Shown in pieces: positions 50,375-59,024 of a DNA stretch of 64,000 nt; within the stretch, counting starts at the first letter, position 1, and each line of letters opens with the position of its first letter. Made by a program: the position numbers and the translations under genes. Below the pieces are notes generated by a model that had not been told where the DNA came from, ran no database searches, and saw only the letters and a program-made list of their open reading frames with translations. This DNA comes from Streptomyces spinosisporus (lineage in GTDB: Bacteria; Actinomycetota; Actinomycetes; Streptomycetales; Streptomycetaceae). The stretch lies in the NCBI RefSeq assembly GCF_022698145.1, contig NZ_JALDAX010000011.1:124001-188000 (forward strand), written 5' to 3'.

Positions 50375-53131
50375 ATGCAGGTAACACGGCAGCGTCGCAC
50401 CAGCGAGAAGGGGCACGTCGACCTCTTCGGCAGACGCATCGGCCGACGGACCTTGCTGGTGACGACGGGTATCGCCGTCGCCCTCGGCGTCACGGGCACC
50501 GCGGTCGCCTCGACCTACCAGTTCGGCACCCAGCAGGTCGCCCAGACCACCGCCAACGGCCAGGTCATCTCCAGCGACCAGTACATCGACCCGTACGGCA
50601 GCCGCACCGTCATCAACGACGGCAAGATCATGTCCTCGGCGGTCAGCCCGGACGGCACGCATCTGGCGGCCTCGGTGACCGACGGCGACGCCTCGCTCGT
50701 CGTCATGGACCTGGGGACCGGGCAGGTGAAGCAGAAGGTCGGCACCAACGCGGCGGACGACCTGCGGATCAAGACCGCCGCCGTCGGCCAGGAAGGCCCG
50801 ACCTACTCGCCCGACGGCACCCAGCTGTGGCTCGGACAGGCGGACGGCTACACCAAGTTCACCGTCGGCGCGGACGGCACCCTCTCCGACCCGGTCACCG
50901 TAGCGATCCCGGCCGACGGCACCAAGCACGCACTCGTGGGCGCGGCCGTGTTCTCCGCCGACGGCTCCACCGTCTACTCCGCCGTCAACGGCCAGAACCG
51001 GGTCGTCGCCATCGACGCGGCCACCGGAACCGTCAAGCAGAGCTGGGCCGTTGGGAACGCCCCGCGTGGTGTCGCCCTGGTGGGCGGCAAGCTCTACGTC
51101 AGCAACGAGGGCGGACGTCCGGCCAGGCCCGGCGACACCACCATCAACTCCTACGGCACCGAGGTGGTCGCCGACCCGGACAGCGGCGCCAGCACCACCG
51201 GCACGGTCAGCGTCATCGACGTCGCGGACCCCTCCGCCGCCGTCCGCAGCATCGACGTCGGACTGCACCCGACCGCGGTGTACGCGAAGAAGGGCGCGGT
51301 GTTCGTCACCAACACCGCCGACAACAGCGTGTCGGTCATCGACAGCCGCAAGGACCGGGTCGTCCAGACCATCGCCACCCAGCCGTGGCCCGAGGCCAAG
51401 GTCGGCTACGAACCCGACGCGGTGACGCTCACCGACGACGGCCGTCTGCTGGTGACGCTGGGCCGCGCGAACGCGGTCGCCGTCTACCGGTACAAGTCCC
51501 CCCAGGAGCCCGCGAGTTACATAGGTCTGCTCCCGACGGACTACTTCCCCGCCGAGATCACGACCGTGGGCCGGAAGGTGGTCGTCTCCAACACCCGCGG
51601 CATCGACGCCCGCCGCCCCTCCACCAGCGGCGCCCACGGCACCCACGACACGACGTCGAGCCTGACGCAGTTCACGCTGCCGGACGAACGCGTCATCAGG
51701 TCCCAGACGGCCAAGGTCTTCAAGCAGAACGGCTGGACGCCCGGCTCGGTCACGACGTCCAAGGGCAAGAGCCACGCCAGACCCGTGCCCGTCCCGGTGC
51801 GTCTCGGCGACCCCTCGACGATCAAGCACGTCTTCCTGCTCGTCAAGGAGAACCGGACCTACGACCAGGTCTTCGGCGACATGCCGCAGGGCAACGGCGA
51901 CTCGGCGTACACGCAGTTCGGCGAGAACGTGACGCCCAACCAGCACGCGCTGGCCCAGCAGTTCGGGCTCTACGACAACTTCTACGACATCGGCACGAAC
52001 TCCGCCGAGGGCCACAACTGGCTGATGCAGTCCGACAACCCGGAGTACACCGAGTCGTCAGCCGGTGAGTACACCCGCAGTTACGACACCGAGAACGACG
52101 TCCTCGGCCACCAGAAGAGCGGCTTCATCTGGTCCGGCGCGCAGGCGGCCGGCAAGTCCGTGAAGGACTACGGCGAGTTCCAGTCGGTCGAGAGCAAGCC
52201 GGCCGGCGCCACTTGGCAGAACCTGTACTGCGACGCCAGGACCATGGACGCGACCGGGGCGAAGACGGCGTACCCGATCCAGACCGGTTCGGCGATCCCC
52301 TCGCTCAACAAGGTGTCGGTGCCCGGCTTCCCGCTGTTCGACCTCGACGTCCCGGACGTGTACAAGTACCAGATCTGGAAGCAGGACTTCGAGAAGAACG
52401 GCCCGGCGAACCTCAACATGTTCTGGTTCTCCAACGACCACACCGGCGGTCCACCGAGCCCGGCCGCCGAGGTCGCGGACAACGACCTCGCGGTCGGCAG
52501 GATGGTCGACGAGATCTCGCACAGCAAGTACTGGAAGGACTCGGCGATCTTCGTCGTCGAGGACGACTCGCAGGCCGGCCTCGACCACGTCGACGGCCAC
52601 CGCGCCCCGGTCCAGGTCATCAGCCCCTGGGCGCAGCACGGCACGGTCGACAGCCACTACTACACGCAGATCACGATGATCCGCACCATCGAGCAGATCC
52701 TCGGGATCCACCCGATGAACCAGAAGGACAGCGCGGCCACCCCCATGTACGGCGCCTTCAGCCGCAAGGCGGACAACACCCCGTTCACGGCGCAGCCCAA
52801 CCGGACCTCGCTGACCGACGGTCTGAGCACCCTGCCGCCCTGCGGCGCGGACACCCCGGCACCGCAGGACGCCAAGGCGTCGCCCGCGCCGACCACGGCG
52901 AAGGTGCCGGCGGACAAGCAGAAGCTGGCGGCCCAGTGGAAGACCTGGGAGTCGCACCAGCGGCTGACCGGCCCGCACGCCGTGCCCGACTACGCGAACC
53001 CCGTCCAGATGAACCGTCTCACCTGGTACGAGACACACAACTGGACCAAGCCGTACCCCGGTGACAGCAGGATCTACGCGCCGAACGACGTACCCGGCGC
53101 CTATCTGCCGTCGCCGGAGTCGGACGGCTGA
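50375..53131 (+). CDS. Beta-propeller / phosphoesterase fusion (YncE-alkaline phosphatase type)
   Basis: This 918-residue exported protein has an N-terminal signal or anchor with Arg pairs (about residues 15-45). A YncE/WD40-like beta-propeller (about 70-460; repeated YSPDGT, SADGSTVYSA and DNSVSVID blades) follows, then a PF04185 phosphoesterase domain (about 490-790). The latter has VKENRTYDQVFGDM, an alkaline-phosphatase-like metal motif, and VVEDDSQAGLDHVDGHR. The fused pair is a known architecture; its substrate is unknown. ATG 50375 has AAGGG six bases upstream; ATG 50369 overlaps the permease stop as ATGA and is an alternative. Confidence 0.88.
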   Translation: MQVTRQRRTSEKGHVDLFGRRIGRRTLLVTTGIAVALGVTGTAVASTYQFGTQQVAQTTANGQVISSDQYIDPYGSRTVINDGKIMSSAVSPDGTHLAASVTDGDASLVVMDLGTGQVKQKVGTNAADDLRIKTAAVGQEGPTYSPDGTQLWLGQADGYTKFTVGADGTLSDPVTVAIPADGTKHALVGAAVFSADGSTVYSAVNGQNRVVAIDAATGTVKQSWAVGNAPRGVALVGGKLYVSNEGGRPARPGDTTINSYGTEVVADPDSGASTTGTVSVIDVADPSAAVRSIDVGLHPTAVYAKKGAVFVTNTADNSVSVIDSRKDRVVQTIATQPWPEAKVGYEPDAVTLTDDGRLLVTLGRANAVAVYRYKSPQEPASYIGLLPTDYFPAEITTVGRKVVVSNTRGIDARRPSTSGAHGTHDTTSSLTQFTLPDERVIRSQTAKVFKQNGWTPGSVTTSKGKSHARPVPVPVRLGDPSTIKHVFLLVKENRTYDQVFGDMPQGNGDSAYTQFGENVTPNQHALAQQFGLYDNFYDIGTNSAEGHNWLMQSDNPEYTESSAGEYTRSYDTENDVLGHQKSGFIWSGAQAAGKSVKDYGEFQSVESKPAGATWQNLYCDARTMDATGAKTAYPIQTGSAIPSLNKVSVPGFPLFDLDVPDVYKYQIWKQDFEKNGPANLNMFWFSNDHTGGPPSPAAEVADNDLAVGRMVDEISHSKYWKDSAIFVVEDDSQAGLDHVDGHRAPVQVISPWAQHGTVDSHYYTQITMIRTIEQILGIHPMNQKDSAATPMYGAFSRKADNTPFTAQPNRTSLTDGLSTLPPCGADTPAPQDAKASPAPTTAKVPADKQKLAAQWKTWESHQRLTGPHAVPDYANPVQMNRLTWYETHNWTKPYPGDSRIYAPNDVPGAYLPSPESDG

Positions 53132-53156
53132 CCTGCGCGTCAGGCGCGCAGGTCAG
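53128..53156. terminator. Terminator containing both stop codons
   Basis: CTGACCTGCGCG (53128-53139) and CGCGCAGGTCAG (53145-53156) form a perfect 12-base stem with a 5-base loop. The TGA of the phosphoesterase gene and the TGA of the convergent GH88 gene lie in mirrored positions in the two arms. Confidence 0.8.
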
Positions 53157-54385
53157 ACAGTGGAGAGGTCGATCGCCCGGTCGACGTCCTGCGGCTGGAG
53201 CACCCGCAGGATGCCCTCCAGCAGGTAGTAGTCGGCGTACGGGAGGGAGATCTCGACGCCGTCCTCGGCCGGGCGGTTGCGGGTGCCGCGCGCGACGACC
53301 GCATCCGCCCGGGCCGAGTTCCTCGTCAGGCAGGTCTGCGCCAGCGCGGTCAGCATGCGCAGCGCCACGTCGCGGTAGGACTGCCGCCCGGTGGCCGCGG
53401 CCAGATCGAGAAGCCCGCAGGCCGTGATCGCGCCGGCCGACGCGTCCTTGATGTCGTACGGCTGCTGCGGCGCGAAGTAGTCCCACACCGGCACGTGGTC
53501 CGCGGTCAGCGCGCCCACCGCGAAGTCCGCGAGTCTGCGCGCGGTGGCCAGGAACTCGGTGTCGCCGGTGCGCCGGTACATCGTCGTGAACCCGTAGACC
53601 CCCCATGCCTGTCCGCGTGACCAGCACGAGGTGGGGCTGTACCCCTGCACGGTGTTCGGGCCGATGGGGGCGCCGCTGTCCGGATCGAAGTCGTAGACGT
53701 GCGGGGTGGATCCGTCCGGCCGCGGGAACACCTTCTGCGCGGTCTTCGCGTGCTCGACCGCGATGTCCAGGTACTTGGCGTCGCCGGTCTGCTTGCTCGC
53801 GAACGCCAGCAGGTCCAGGTTCATGATGGTGTCCATGATGACCCGGCCCGCGTTCGCCGGATCGTTCAGCGCGCCCCACGCCCGGATGAAGTGGCCGCGC
53901 GGGTTGTAGCGCTTGATCAGGGAGTCGGCCGCCCTGACCGCGCCGGTGCGCCACGCTTCGTCGCCGGTCAGCCGCCAGGCGGTGACCCACGACGGGTAGA
54001 AGAGGAACCCGAGGTCGTGGGTGCTGGTGTCGGACTGCCGGGGGGCCAGCTTCTGCGCAGACTCCAGGGCCCAGGTGCGGAAGGCGTCGTCCTTGCTGCG
54101 CAGCCACGCCATCCACAGCGTTCCCGGCCAGAACCCGCCGACCCAGTCGCCGTTCTGCGAATACGTCCACTTCTCGAATTTCGTCCCGACGGGGAAGGCG
54201 GTCACCCCCGGCGCAACGCTGCGCACCTTCTCGACGGCGTAGTCGGCCGCGGCATCGAGCGCACGCAGGCTCGCCGCCGGTGCCTTCGCGTGCGCCTGCG
54301 TGTCGGCCACGGCCGGTGCCGCGGCCCCCCATCCCGCAGCGGCACCGGCCGCCGTGGTCAGTACCGCACGCCGGGAAACAGTCAT
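53153..54385 (-). CDS. Secreted GH88 unsaturated glucuronyl hydrolase
   Basis: This 410-residue enzyme has a twin-arginine-type signal (SRRAVLTTAAGAAAGWG, about residues 4-28) and a GH88 alpha6/alpha6 barrel. The conserved Asp residues occur in THDLGFLFYPSW (about D124) and MDTIMNLDLL (about D183), as in Bacillus unsaturated glucuronyl hydrolases. These enzymes hydrate the vinyl ether left by polysaccharide lyases and so split off unsaturated uronate. ATG 54385 has GGAGGG six bases upstream. It could act on products of a lyase, though a link to the PL7 gene 17 kb away is only an inference. Confidence 0.9.
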   Translation of the reverse strand: MTVSRRAVLTTAAGAAAGWGAAAPAVADTQAHAKAPAASLRALDAAADYAVEKVRSVAPGVTAFPVGTKFEKWTYSQNGDWVGGFWPGTLWMAWLRSKDDAFRTWALESAQKLAPRQSDTSTHDLGFLFYPSWVTAWRLTGDEAWRTGAVRAADSLIKRYNPRGHFIRAWGALNDPANAGRVIMDTIMNLDLLAFASKQTGDAKYLDIAVEHAKTAQKVFPRPDGSTPHVYDFDPDSGAPIGPNTVQGYSPTSCWSRGQAWGVYGFTTMYRRTGDTEFLATARRLADFAVGALTADHVPVWDYFAPQQPYDIKDASAGAITACGLLDLAAATGRQSYRDVALRMLTALAQTCLTRNSARADAVVARGTRNRPAEDGVEISLPYADYYLLEGILRVLQPQDVDRAIDLSTV

Positions 54386-54471
54386 GCCTGTCCCTCCAAC
54401 TGGTCAAGAAATGAGAGAAGTTGGCCGAGCGTTGCACATGTGACGCAGGGCTGTACAGGCACGTGACAGAT

Positions 54472-54487
54472 GTTCATGTCCATGAAC
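54472..54487. promoter_or_regulatory. Inverted repeat between GH88 and SDR genes
   Basis: GTTCATG (54472-54478), TC, then CATGAAC (54481-54487) is a perfect inverted repeat in the divergent gap. It lies 87 bases upstream of the GH88 start and about 100 upstream of the SDR start. It is a candidate operator; no adjacent regulator gene is present. Confidence 0.5.
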
Positions 54488-54542
54488 GAACACACTCGAC
54501 CAGTCCATGACGAATACGCATACTGCTTGTTCCAAACTCTCG

Positions 54543-54572
54543 TTGGACGCATGCATGTCGCGTTCCTAGCGT
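54543..54572 (+). promoter_or_regulatory. SDR gene promoter (leaderless)
   Basis: TTGGAC (54543-54548) and TAGCGT (54567-54572) are 18 bases apart. The -10 element ends seven bases before ATG 54580, so the transcript would begin at or next to the start codon. Confidence 0.6.
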
Positions 54573-54579
54573 GGAAGCC

Positions 54580-55467
54580 ATGACCGCTTCACGTATCGCC
54601 CTCGTCACCGGCGCCAACCAGGGCCTCGGACGCGCACTCGTGGAAGGACTCGCCGCCCGGATGCAGCCGGACGATCTGGTCCTGCTCACCGGCCGCAACC
54701 CGCAGCGGGTGTCCGAGGCCGCCCACGAGGTGGCGCAGCTGCCCGGGAGCCGCGCCCGTGTCGAGGGCCGGGTCCTGGACGTCACCGACTCCGGCGCCAT
54801 CGGCCGCCTCGCCGACGAACTGCGCATGCGTCACGGCGGGTTGGACGTCGTGATCTCCAACGCGGTGGCCCGTGTGCTGCCCGACGAGTCGCAGTCCGCC
54901 CGCGCCGACGAGTTCATCGACGTCTCCAACACCGCCACCCACGCGATCCTGCGCAGCTTCGGACCGGTTCTGCGGCCCGGTGGCCGGCTGCTCGTCGTGG
55001 CCAGCAGCCTGGGCACCCTCGGCCACCTCGATCCGCGGCTGCACCATCTGTTCGACGGTGCCGACCTGGACCAGGTGGAGGACGCCGTCGAGTCCTGGCG
55101 CACCGCCGTCCACAACAAGACCGCCCAGGAGGCCGGTTGGCCCCGCTGGCTCAACGTGCCCTCCAAGGTGGCCCAGGTCGCCGCCGTCCGCGCGCTCGCC
55201 GCCGAACGCCGCGAGCGCGACCTCGCCGACGACGTTCTGATCGCCTCGGTGTGCCCCGGCATGGTCGACACCGCCACCTCACGGCCCTGGTTCAGCGACT
55301 ACAGCCACGCCCAGTCGCCCACCGACGCCGCCCGCGCCGTACTCGACCTGATCTTCACCGAACCCGTCGACCCCGCCCTCTACGGCGAGTTGATCCGCTT
55401 CGGCAAGCCCCTGCCCTGGCACGACGGCACACCCCCGATCGAACAGGACCGCCTCCTCACCCCCTGA
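54580..55467 (+). CDS. Short-chain dehydrogenase with altered catalytic Tyr
   Basis: This 295-residue Rossmann protein has the SDR cofactor motif TGANQGLG (10-17), the structural NA (about 94-95 in ISNAVARV), active-site-type Ser in VASSLGTL (about S142/S143) and Lys at about K196. The YxxxK motif reads NVPSK, so Asn (about N192) replaces the catalytic Tyr. The carbonyl-reductase-like length and C-terminus are normal. Either another Tyr supplies the proton or the protein has lost reductase activity. ATG 54580 fits the leaderless promoter; GTG 54571 is an alternative. Confidence 0.88.
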   Translation: MTASRIALVTGANQGLGRALVEGLAARMQPDDLVLLTGRNPQRVSEAAHEVAQLPGSRARVEGRVLDVTDSGAIGRLADELRMRHGGLDVVISNAVARVLPDESQSARADEFIDVSNTATHAILRSFGPVLRPGGRLLVVASSLGTLGHLDPRLHHLFDGADLDQVEDAVESWRTAVHNKTAQEAGWPRWLNVPSKVAQVAAVRALAAERRERDLADDVLIASVCPGMVDTATSRPWFSDYSHAQSPTDAARAVLDLIFTEPVDPALYGELIRFGKPLPWHDGTPPIEQDRLLTP

Positions 55468-55476
55468 ACCGCCGCA

Positions 55477-55507
55477 GCCTCGGCCGAGTCATCCACTCGG
55501 CCGAGGC
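55477..55507. terminator. Terminator after SDR gene
   Basis: A perfect 13-base stem has arms GCCTCGGCCGAGT (55477-55489) and ACTCGGCCGAGGC (55495-55507) with a 5-base loop. It starts ten bases after the SDR stop. The gap from 55508 to 55729 holds no gene that I can support. Confidence 0.88.
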
Positions 55508-55729
55508 GCAGTCACCCGCCGCGCCGCCGCGGCGGCAGCCAGCGACCGCGGCGCGCAGCGCCTGCTCCAGAGCCGCAGCGCCTACCGCCCCCGTCCTCAC
55601 GCAAGCGGACACCGAATACGCGTACGTGGGCACCCGCGAGGGCATCCTCGCCGTCGACCTGTCGGCCTAGGTCGGCCCAGGCCGGTACGTGACCCCTCCT
55701 CAGATGCTGCGTCCCGGGCGTTCGAACCG

Positions 55730-56146
55730 CTAGAAGGACTCGTCGCGCCGGACCACGCACAGGGCCCAGATGATGAGCGCGGAGAACGCGATCATCACGA
55801 CGGACCACACCGGGTACTCCGGCAGCGAGAGGAAGTTGGCGATGATGATCAGCCCGCCGATCGCCACTCCGGCGACGCGCGCCCAGGTGGCCGCCTGGAA
55901 GAGGCCGAAGCTGATGAACACGGCGACCACGCCGAGCACGAGATGGATCCAGCCCCAACTGGTCAGGTCGAATTCGAAGACGTAGTCGGGCGTCGTGACG
56001 AACACATCGTCCTCGGCGATCGCCATGATGCCGCGGAAGATGGCGAGCAGCCCGGCGACCGTCAGCATGACGGCGCCGAAGGTCATCAGGCCGGCGGCCC
56101 ACGACTGCTTCGCGGGACTCGTCTGTGTGGTGTGTGTGGCGGTCAT
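55730..56146 (-). CDS. DUF7144-like four-helix membrane protein
   Basis: This 138-residue protein has four hydrophobic helices: AAGLMTFGAVMLTVAGLLAIF, WGWIHLVLGVVAVFISFGLF, VAGVAIGGLIIIANFL and a last helix ending IIWALCVV. A short segment after the first helix reads EDDVFVTTPDYVFEFDLTSWG. Proteins of this kind are common in Streptomyces stress-associated regions; function unknown. It follows the SHOCT gene on the same strand by 33 bases and is probably co-transcribed with it. Confidence 0.85.
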   Translation of the reverse strand: MTATHTTQTSPAKQSWAAGLMTFGAVMLTVAGLLAIFRGIMAIAEDDVFVTTPDYVFEFDLTSWGWIHLVLGVVAVFISFGLFQAATWARVAGVAIGGLIIIANFLSLPEYPVWSVVMIAFSALIIWALCVVRRDESF

Positions 56147-56179
56147 CCTGGATACCTCGTTTCGATCACTGCGGCGTGC

Positions 56180-56644
56180 TCAGCGCCCGGCAGCGGCGGT
56201 CGCACCGGAAGAAGTCCCCGCCCCGTGGCCGCTGAGGACCAGCTCCTTCGCCCTGGCGAACTCCTCGTCGGTGATGTCGCCGCGGGCGCGGATCTCGGAC
56301 AGCTTGACGAGCTCGTCGGCGCTGCTGGGTGCGGTGGCCCCCTTGGCGGTCTCCCGCACGTACGAGTCGAAGGCCCGTTGCTGCTCCTGTGCCTGCGCCA
56401 CCTCCCGCCGGCCCATGTTCTTGCCGCGCGCGATCACATAGACGAAGACACCCAGGAAGGGCAGGATGATCACGAACGCCAGCCAGCCGCCCTTGGCCCA
56501 TCCGCTCATGGCGTCGTCACGGAAGATGTCGACGATGATCCGGAAGAGCAGGACGAACCACATGATCCACAGGAAGAACACCAGCATGGACCAGAAGACG
56601 CTCAGCATCGGATAGTCGTACGCGAGATACGTCGGCGCGCTCAT
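56180..56644 (-). CDS. PLDc_N / SHOCT membrane protein
   Basis: This 154-residue protein has two N-terminal helices of the PLDc_N type (about residues 12-75, MLVFFLWIMWFVLLFRIIVDIFRDD, then LPFLGVFVYVIARGKNMGRRE). A C-terminal SHOCT motif (about 110-140, DELVKLSEIRARGDITDEEFARAKELVL) follows. Both are small accessory domains without known catalysis. ATG 56644 has GGAGG upstream. The 19-base palindrome at 56723-56741 lies 80-97 bases upstream. Confidence 0.9.
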   Translation of the reverse strand: MSAPTYLAYDYPMLSVFWSMLVFFLWIMWFVLLFRIIVDIFRDDAMSGWAKGGWLAFVIILPFLGVFVYVIARGKNMGRREVAQAQEQQRAFDSYVRETAKGATAPSSADELVKLSEIRARGDITDEEFARAKELVLSGHGAGTSSGATAAAGR

Positions 56645-56722
56645 CTCTCTCCCTCCGCCCCGGACGTGCGCCCGGGAGGCTGCTTCTGCGTTCTCAGCGT
56701 GCGCACGGCAAGGACCGGGCGC

Positions 56723-56741
56723 CTCACCCGGCACGGGTGAG
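56723..56741. promoter_or_regulatory. Island palindrome, copy 1
   Basis: CTCACCCG-GCA-CGGGTGAG is a perfect 8+3+8 palindrome upstream of the PLDc_N/SHOCT gene. It is also 15 bases past the YihY stop, so a hairpin role is possible. Related copies occur at 59817, 61661 and 62272. Confidence 0.6.
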
Positions 56742-56756
56742 CGGCCGCAGGAGCCG

Positions 56757-57617
56757 TCAGCGCGGCGTCTTCTCCTCGCCCGGGACGAGGACGGCGGCGC
56801 GGTACCAGGTGCTGGTGGCGACGGCCTCGCCGAGGGCCATGCCCGCGATGGCGACGAGGAAGATGCCGATCAGCCAGGACAGGAGCGTGAAGACCGGTCC
56901 GAGGGGGCCGAACTCCTCGAAACCGCGCCGCATGGCCTGCGACAGGAGCAGATGGCCCGCCCAGCTCAGCGTGATCGTGCCCGCTCCCGCCAGAACCGCA
57001 CCGGGCAGCAGGCTCAGCCAGCCGATCCTGCCGCCCAGCAGCAGATGCTGCGACCACCACCACAGCAGCACGGACCCCGCCAGGGACAGCGCGAGTCCGG
57101 TGGCCGGGCCGATGCCGAACCCCCGTCGTAGCGGGGCCTGGACGAGCATGAACGCCAGCCACACCACCAGCCAGATGAGCCAGCGCCAGGCCGCCGACCG
57201 CATCGGCGCCCGGGGCAGCCGCCAGCAGCGTTCGCACACCGCCTGCAGGGCCCGGCTGAACGCGGTGGCCGACGCGAGGGTCAGAAGCGCTCCCAGGGCA
57301 CCGACGGACTGCCGGGCGGAGGCGCCGGCGGAGTAGACGTGTCTGACGTCGTCGAGGGCCTCGCCATGCACTCCCAGGACGGAGCCGAGGGAGTCCAGCA
57401 GCAGGTTCTTCAATCCGGCCGGCGCGAACGCCGCCACGGTCATCAGCAGGGGGAGCGCCGCCAGGAAGGCCTGTGCGGCCAGCCTCATGGCACCCTCCAC
57501 GAGGTTGAGCGCGGCCAGCCGGGGCAGCAGCCGCCCCAGCGGGCCGGTCCGTAGGCCCGCCGCCGCCCGGGCCGCGCGCTGCCTGCGGGTGGTGGCCGGT
57601 GCGGTCCGTCCGGTCAT
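56757..57617 (-). CDS. YihY/BrkB (YhjD-like) membrane protein
   Basis: This 286-residue protein has about six helices and the YihY/BrkB pattern. AALNLVEGAMRLAAQAFLAALPLLMTVAAF lies near the N-terminus and RWLIWLVVWLAFML in the middle. The family was once called ribonuclease BN in error; its members are membrane proteins of unknown transport or envelope role. ATG 57617 lies three bases past the stop of the upstream gene with no separate ribosome site, which suggests translational coupling. Confidence 0.88.
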   Translation of the reverse strand: MTGRTAPATTRRQRAARAAAGLRTGPLGRLLPRLAALNLVEGAMRLAAQAFLAALPLLMTVAAFAPAGLKNLLLDSLGSVLGVHGEALDDVRHVYSAGASARQSVGALGALLTLASATAFSRALQAVCERCWRLPRAPMRSAAWRWLIWLVVWLAFMLVQAPLRRGFGIGPATGLALSLAGSVLLWWWSQHLLLGGRIGWLSLLPGAVLAGAGTITLSWAGHLLLSQAMRRGFEEFGPLGPVFTLLSWLIGIFLVAIAGMALGEAVATSTWYRAAVLVPGEEKTPR

Positions 57618-57620
57618 GGC

Positions 57621-58973
57621 TCACGTGACCGCGGGCCCCGGTTCGTCGGCGGCGTCGGGGGCCGGGCCCGCGGCGGCGAGCACGGCGGTGATCGCCAGCA
57701 CGACCAGGACCAGGACGAGCACCAGGACGACCGCGCCGACGGTGGGACGGTTCCATAGGGCGAGGGCCAGGGCGCCCGCCCCGATGGTCACACCGACGGT
57801 CCAGGACGCGTGGGCGGTCAGCCAGCGTCCCGTCAGGCCGCTGTTCAGCCCGGTGCGCCGCAGCCCCTTGCCGGCAGCCGTGGCTCCGCGCCCGGCCAGG
57901 CCCCGCACGCCGCGGGCCACCCGGCCGGGGCCGTAGAGGAAGGCGGTGAGCGCCGCGAGCAGGGAGACGACGAGCAGGGTACGGGCGCTCGAGCGCAGGA
58001 AGCGGAGGAAGGTGTCGTAGATGACCGCGGCGGCGTCGGGCGGCAGCGTCGCCGGGGGGACGGAGTCGAGGTAGAACCGTCGTACGACGGCGAGGGCGAC
58101 CAGCAGCAGTGCGGCCATGACGGCGACGGCGATGCCGACGACGATCACCATCAGCCGGTGGTTGGGCGCGACCCACACGGTCAGTCCCGCGAAGACCAGG
58201 GTCAGGACGGGCAGCCAGGTGCCGACGATGTCCAGCAGCCGCATCCCGTCCTGCGCCTTGCGCAGTTGCTCGGTCCTGAACAGCGTGATCGTGCGGTTCA
58301 CGTCGGGGATGGCGGAGGCCTTCTGGAAACCCGCGTCGACCAGGCGTTGGCGTACCTGGTCGATGACGGTTCCGAGGTCCAGTTGCACCCTGTCGCCGGT
58401 GGCCCGGAGCGCTCCCTGGTGCGATCCGGTGAGCATGTTCACCACAGCCGCGTGTGCCTGGCGGTTGGCCCCCACCCAGGCCTCCCGGAACACCTCGCTG
58501 GTGATCACGCGGCTCACATTGCGCTCCACGACCGTGTGCACCGCGGACCGCAGGGGCCCGGCGAGCGCCTCGGAGGCCTCCACCACGCGCGGTCGCGCCC
58601 CGTTCTTCTCCAGGGTGTCGGTGAGCGCGTTCGTCACCGCGTCCACGTCCACGTTGGCCACGACGCGGTCGGTGAGCCGGTCGACGAGGACCTTCTGGAC
58701 GGCAGGGTCCGAGGCCAGCGGTCTGACGGTCTGCACATAGCGGCCCGTGTCGGCGACCTCGTCGTGCACCCAGGCCGCGACGAGCGCCAGAGGGACCAGC
58801 AGCATCGTCAGCACCAGCAGGACTACGGCACCCGACCGGCGGGTCCGCCGGTGACGTACCGCTGCGGCGTGCCGCAGTCGCAGGTACTCCTCGTGCTCCG
58901 TGGCGGTCATCTCACGCGGGGCCCCGGCGGTCGCGCCGGAGCCCGGTGTCAGAGAGGTCGAAGGGGGATGCAT
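57621..58973 (-). CDS. Large integral membrane protein (hypothetical)
   Basis: This 450-residue protein has one helix near residue 60 and an extracytoplasmic domain of about 160 residues (about 75-245, DEVADTGRYVQTVRPLASDPAVQKVLVDRLTDRVV). Further helices lie around 250-300, 335 and 385-440. The first region resembles conserved actinobacterial integral membrane proteins. No enzymatic motif is visible. It is coupled to the YihY gene. GGGAGA precedes ATG 58973. An envelope or stress role is suggested by context only. Confidence 0.8.
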   Translation of the reverse strand: MHPPSTSLTPGSGATAGAPREMTATEHEEYLRLRHAAAVRHRRTRRSGAVVLLVLTMLLVPLALVAAWVHDEVADTGRYVQTVRPLASDPAVQKVLVDRLTDRVVANVDVDAVTNALTDTLEKNGARPRVVEASEALAGPLRSAVHTVVERNVSRVITSEVFREAWVGANRQAHAAVVNMLTGSHQGALRATGDRVQLDLGTVIDQVRQRLVDAGFQKASAIPDVNRTITLFRTEQLRKAQDGMRLLDIVGTWLPVLTLVFAGLTVWVAPNHRLMVIVVGIAVAVMAALLLVALAVVRRFYLDSVPPATLPPDAAAVIYDTFLRFLRSSARTLLVVSLLAALTAFLYGPGRVARGVRGLAGRGATAAGKGLRRTGLNSGLTGRWLTAHASWTVGVTIGAGALALALWNRPTVGAVVLVLVLVLVVLAITAVLAAAGPAPDAADEPGPAVT

Positions 58974-59024
58974 GGGGTCTCCCTCGTCGTGCCCGCACCC
59001 GGCAGCGGTCCGGCGCGGTCCCGG

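Noticed and set aside
55508..55729. A plus-strand frame ending YAYVGTREGILAVDLSA, which resembles a beta-propeller blade
   Set aside because: It has no start codon after the terminator at 55477-55507, and the match is too short. It may be a relic of a lost gene, but that cannot be supported.
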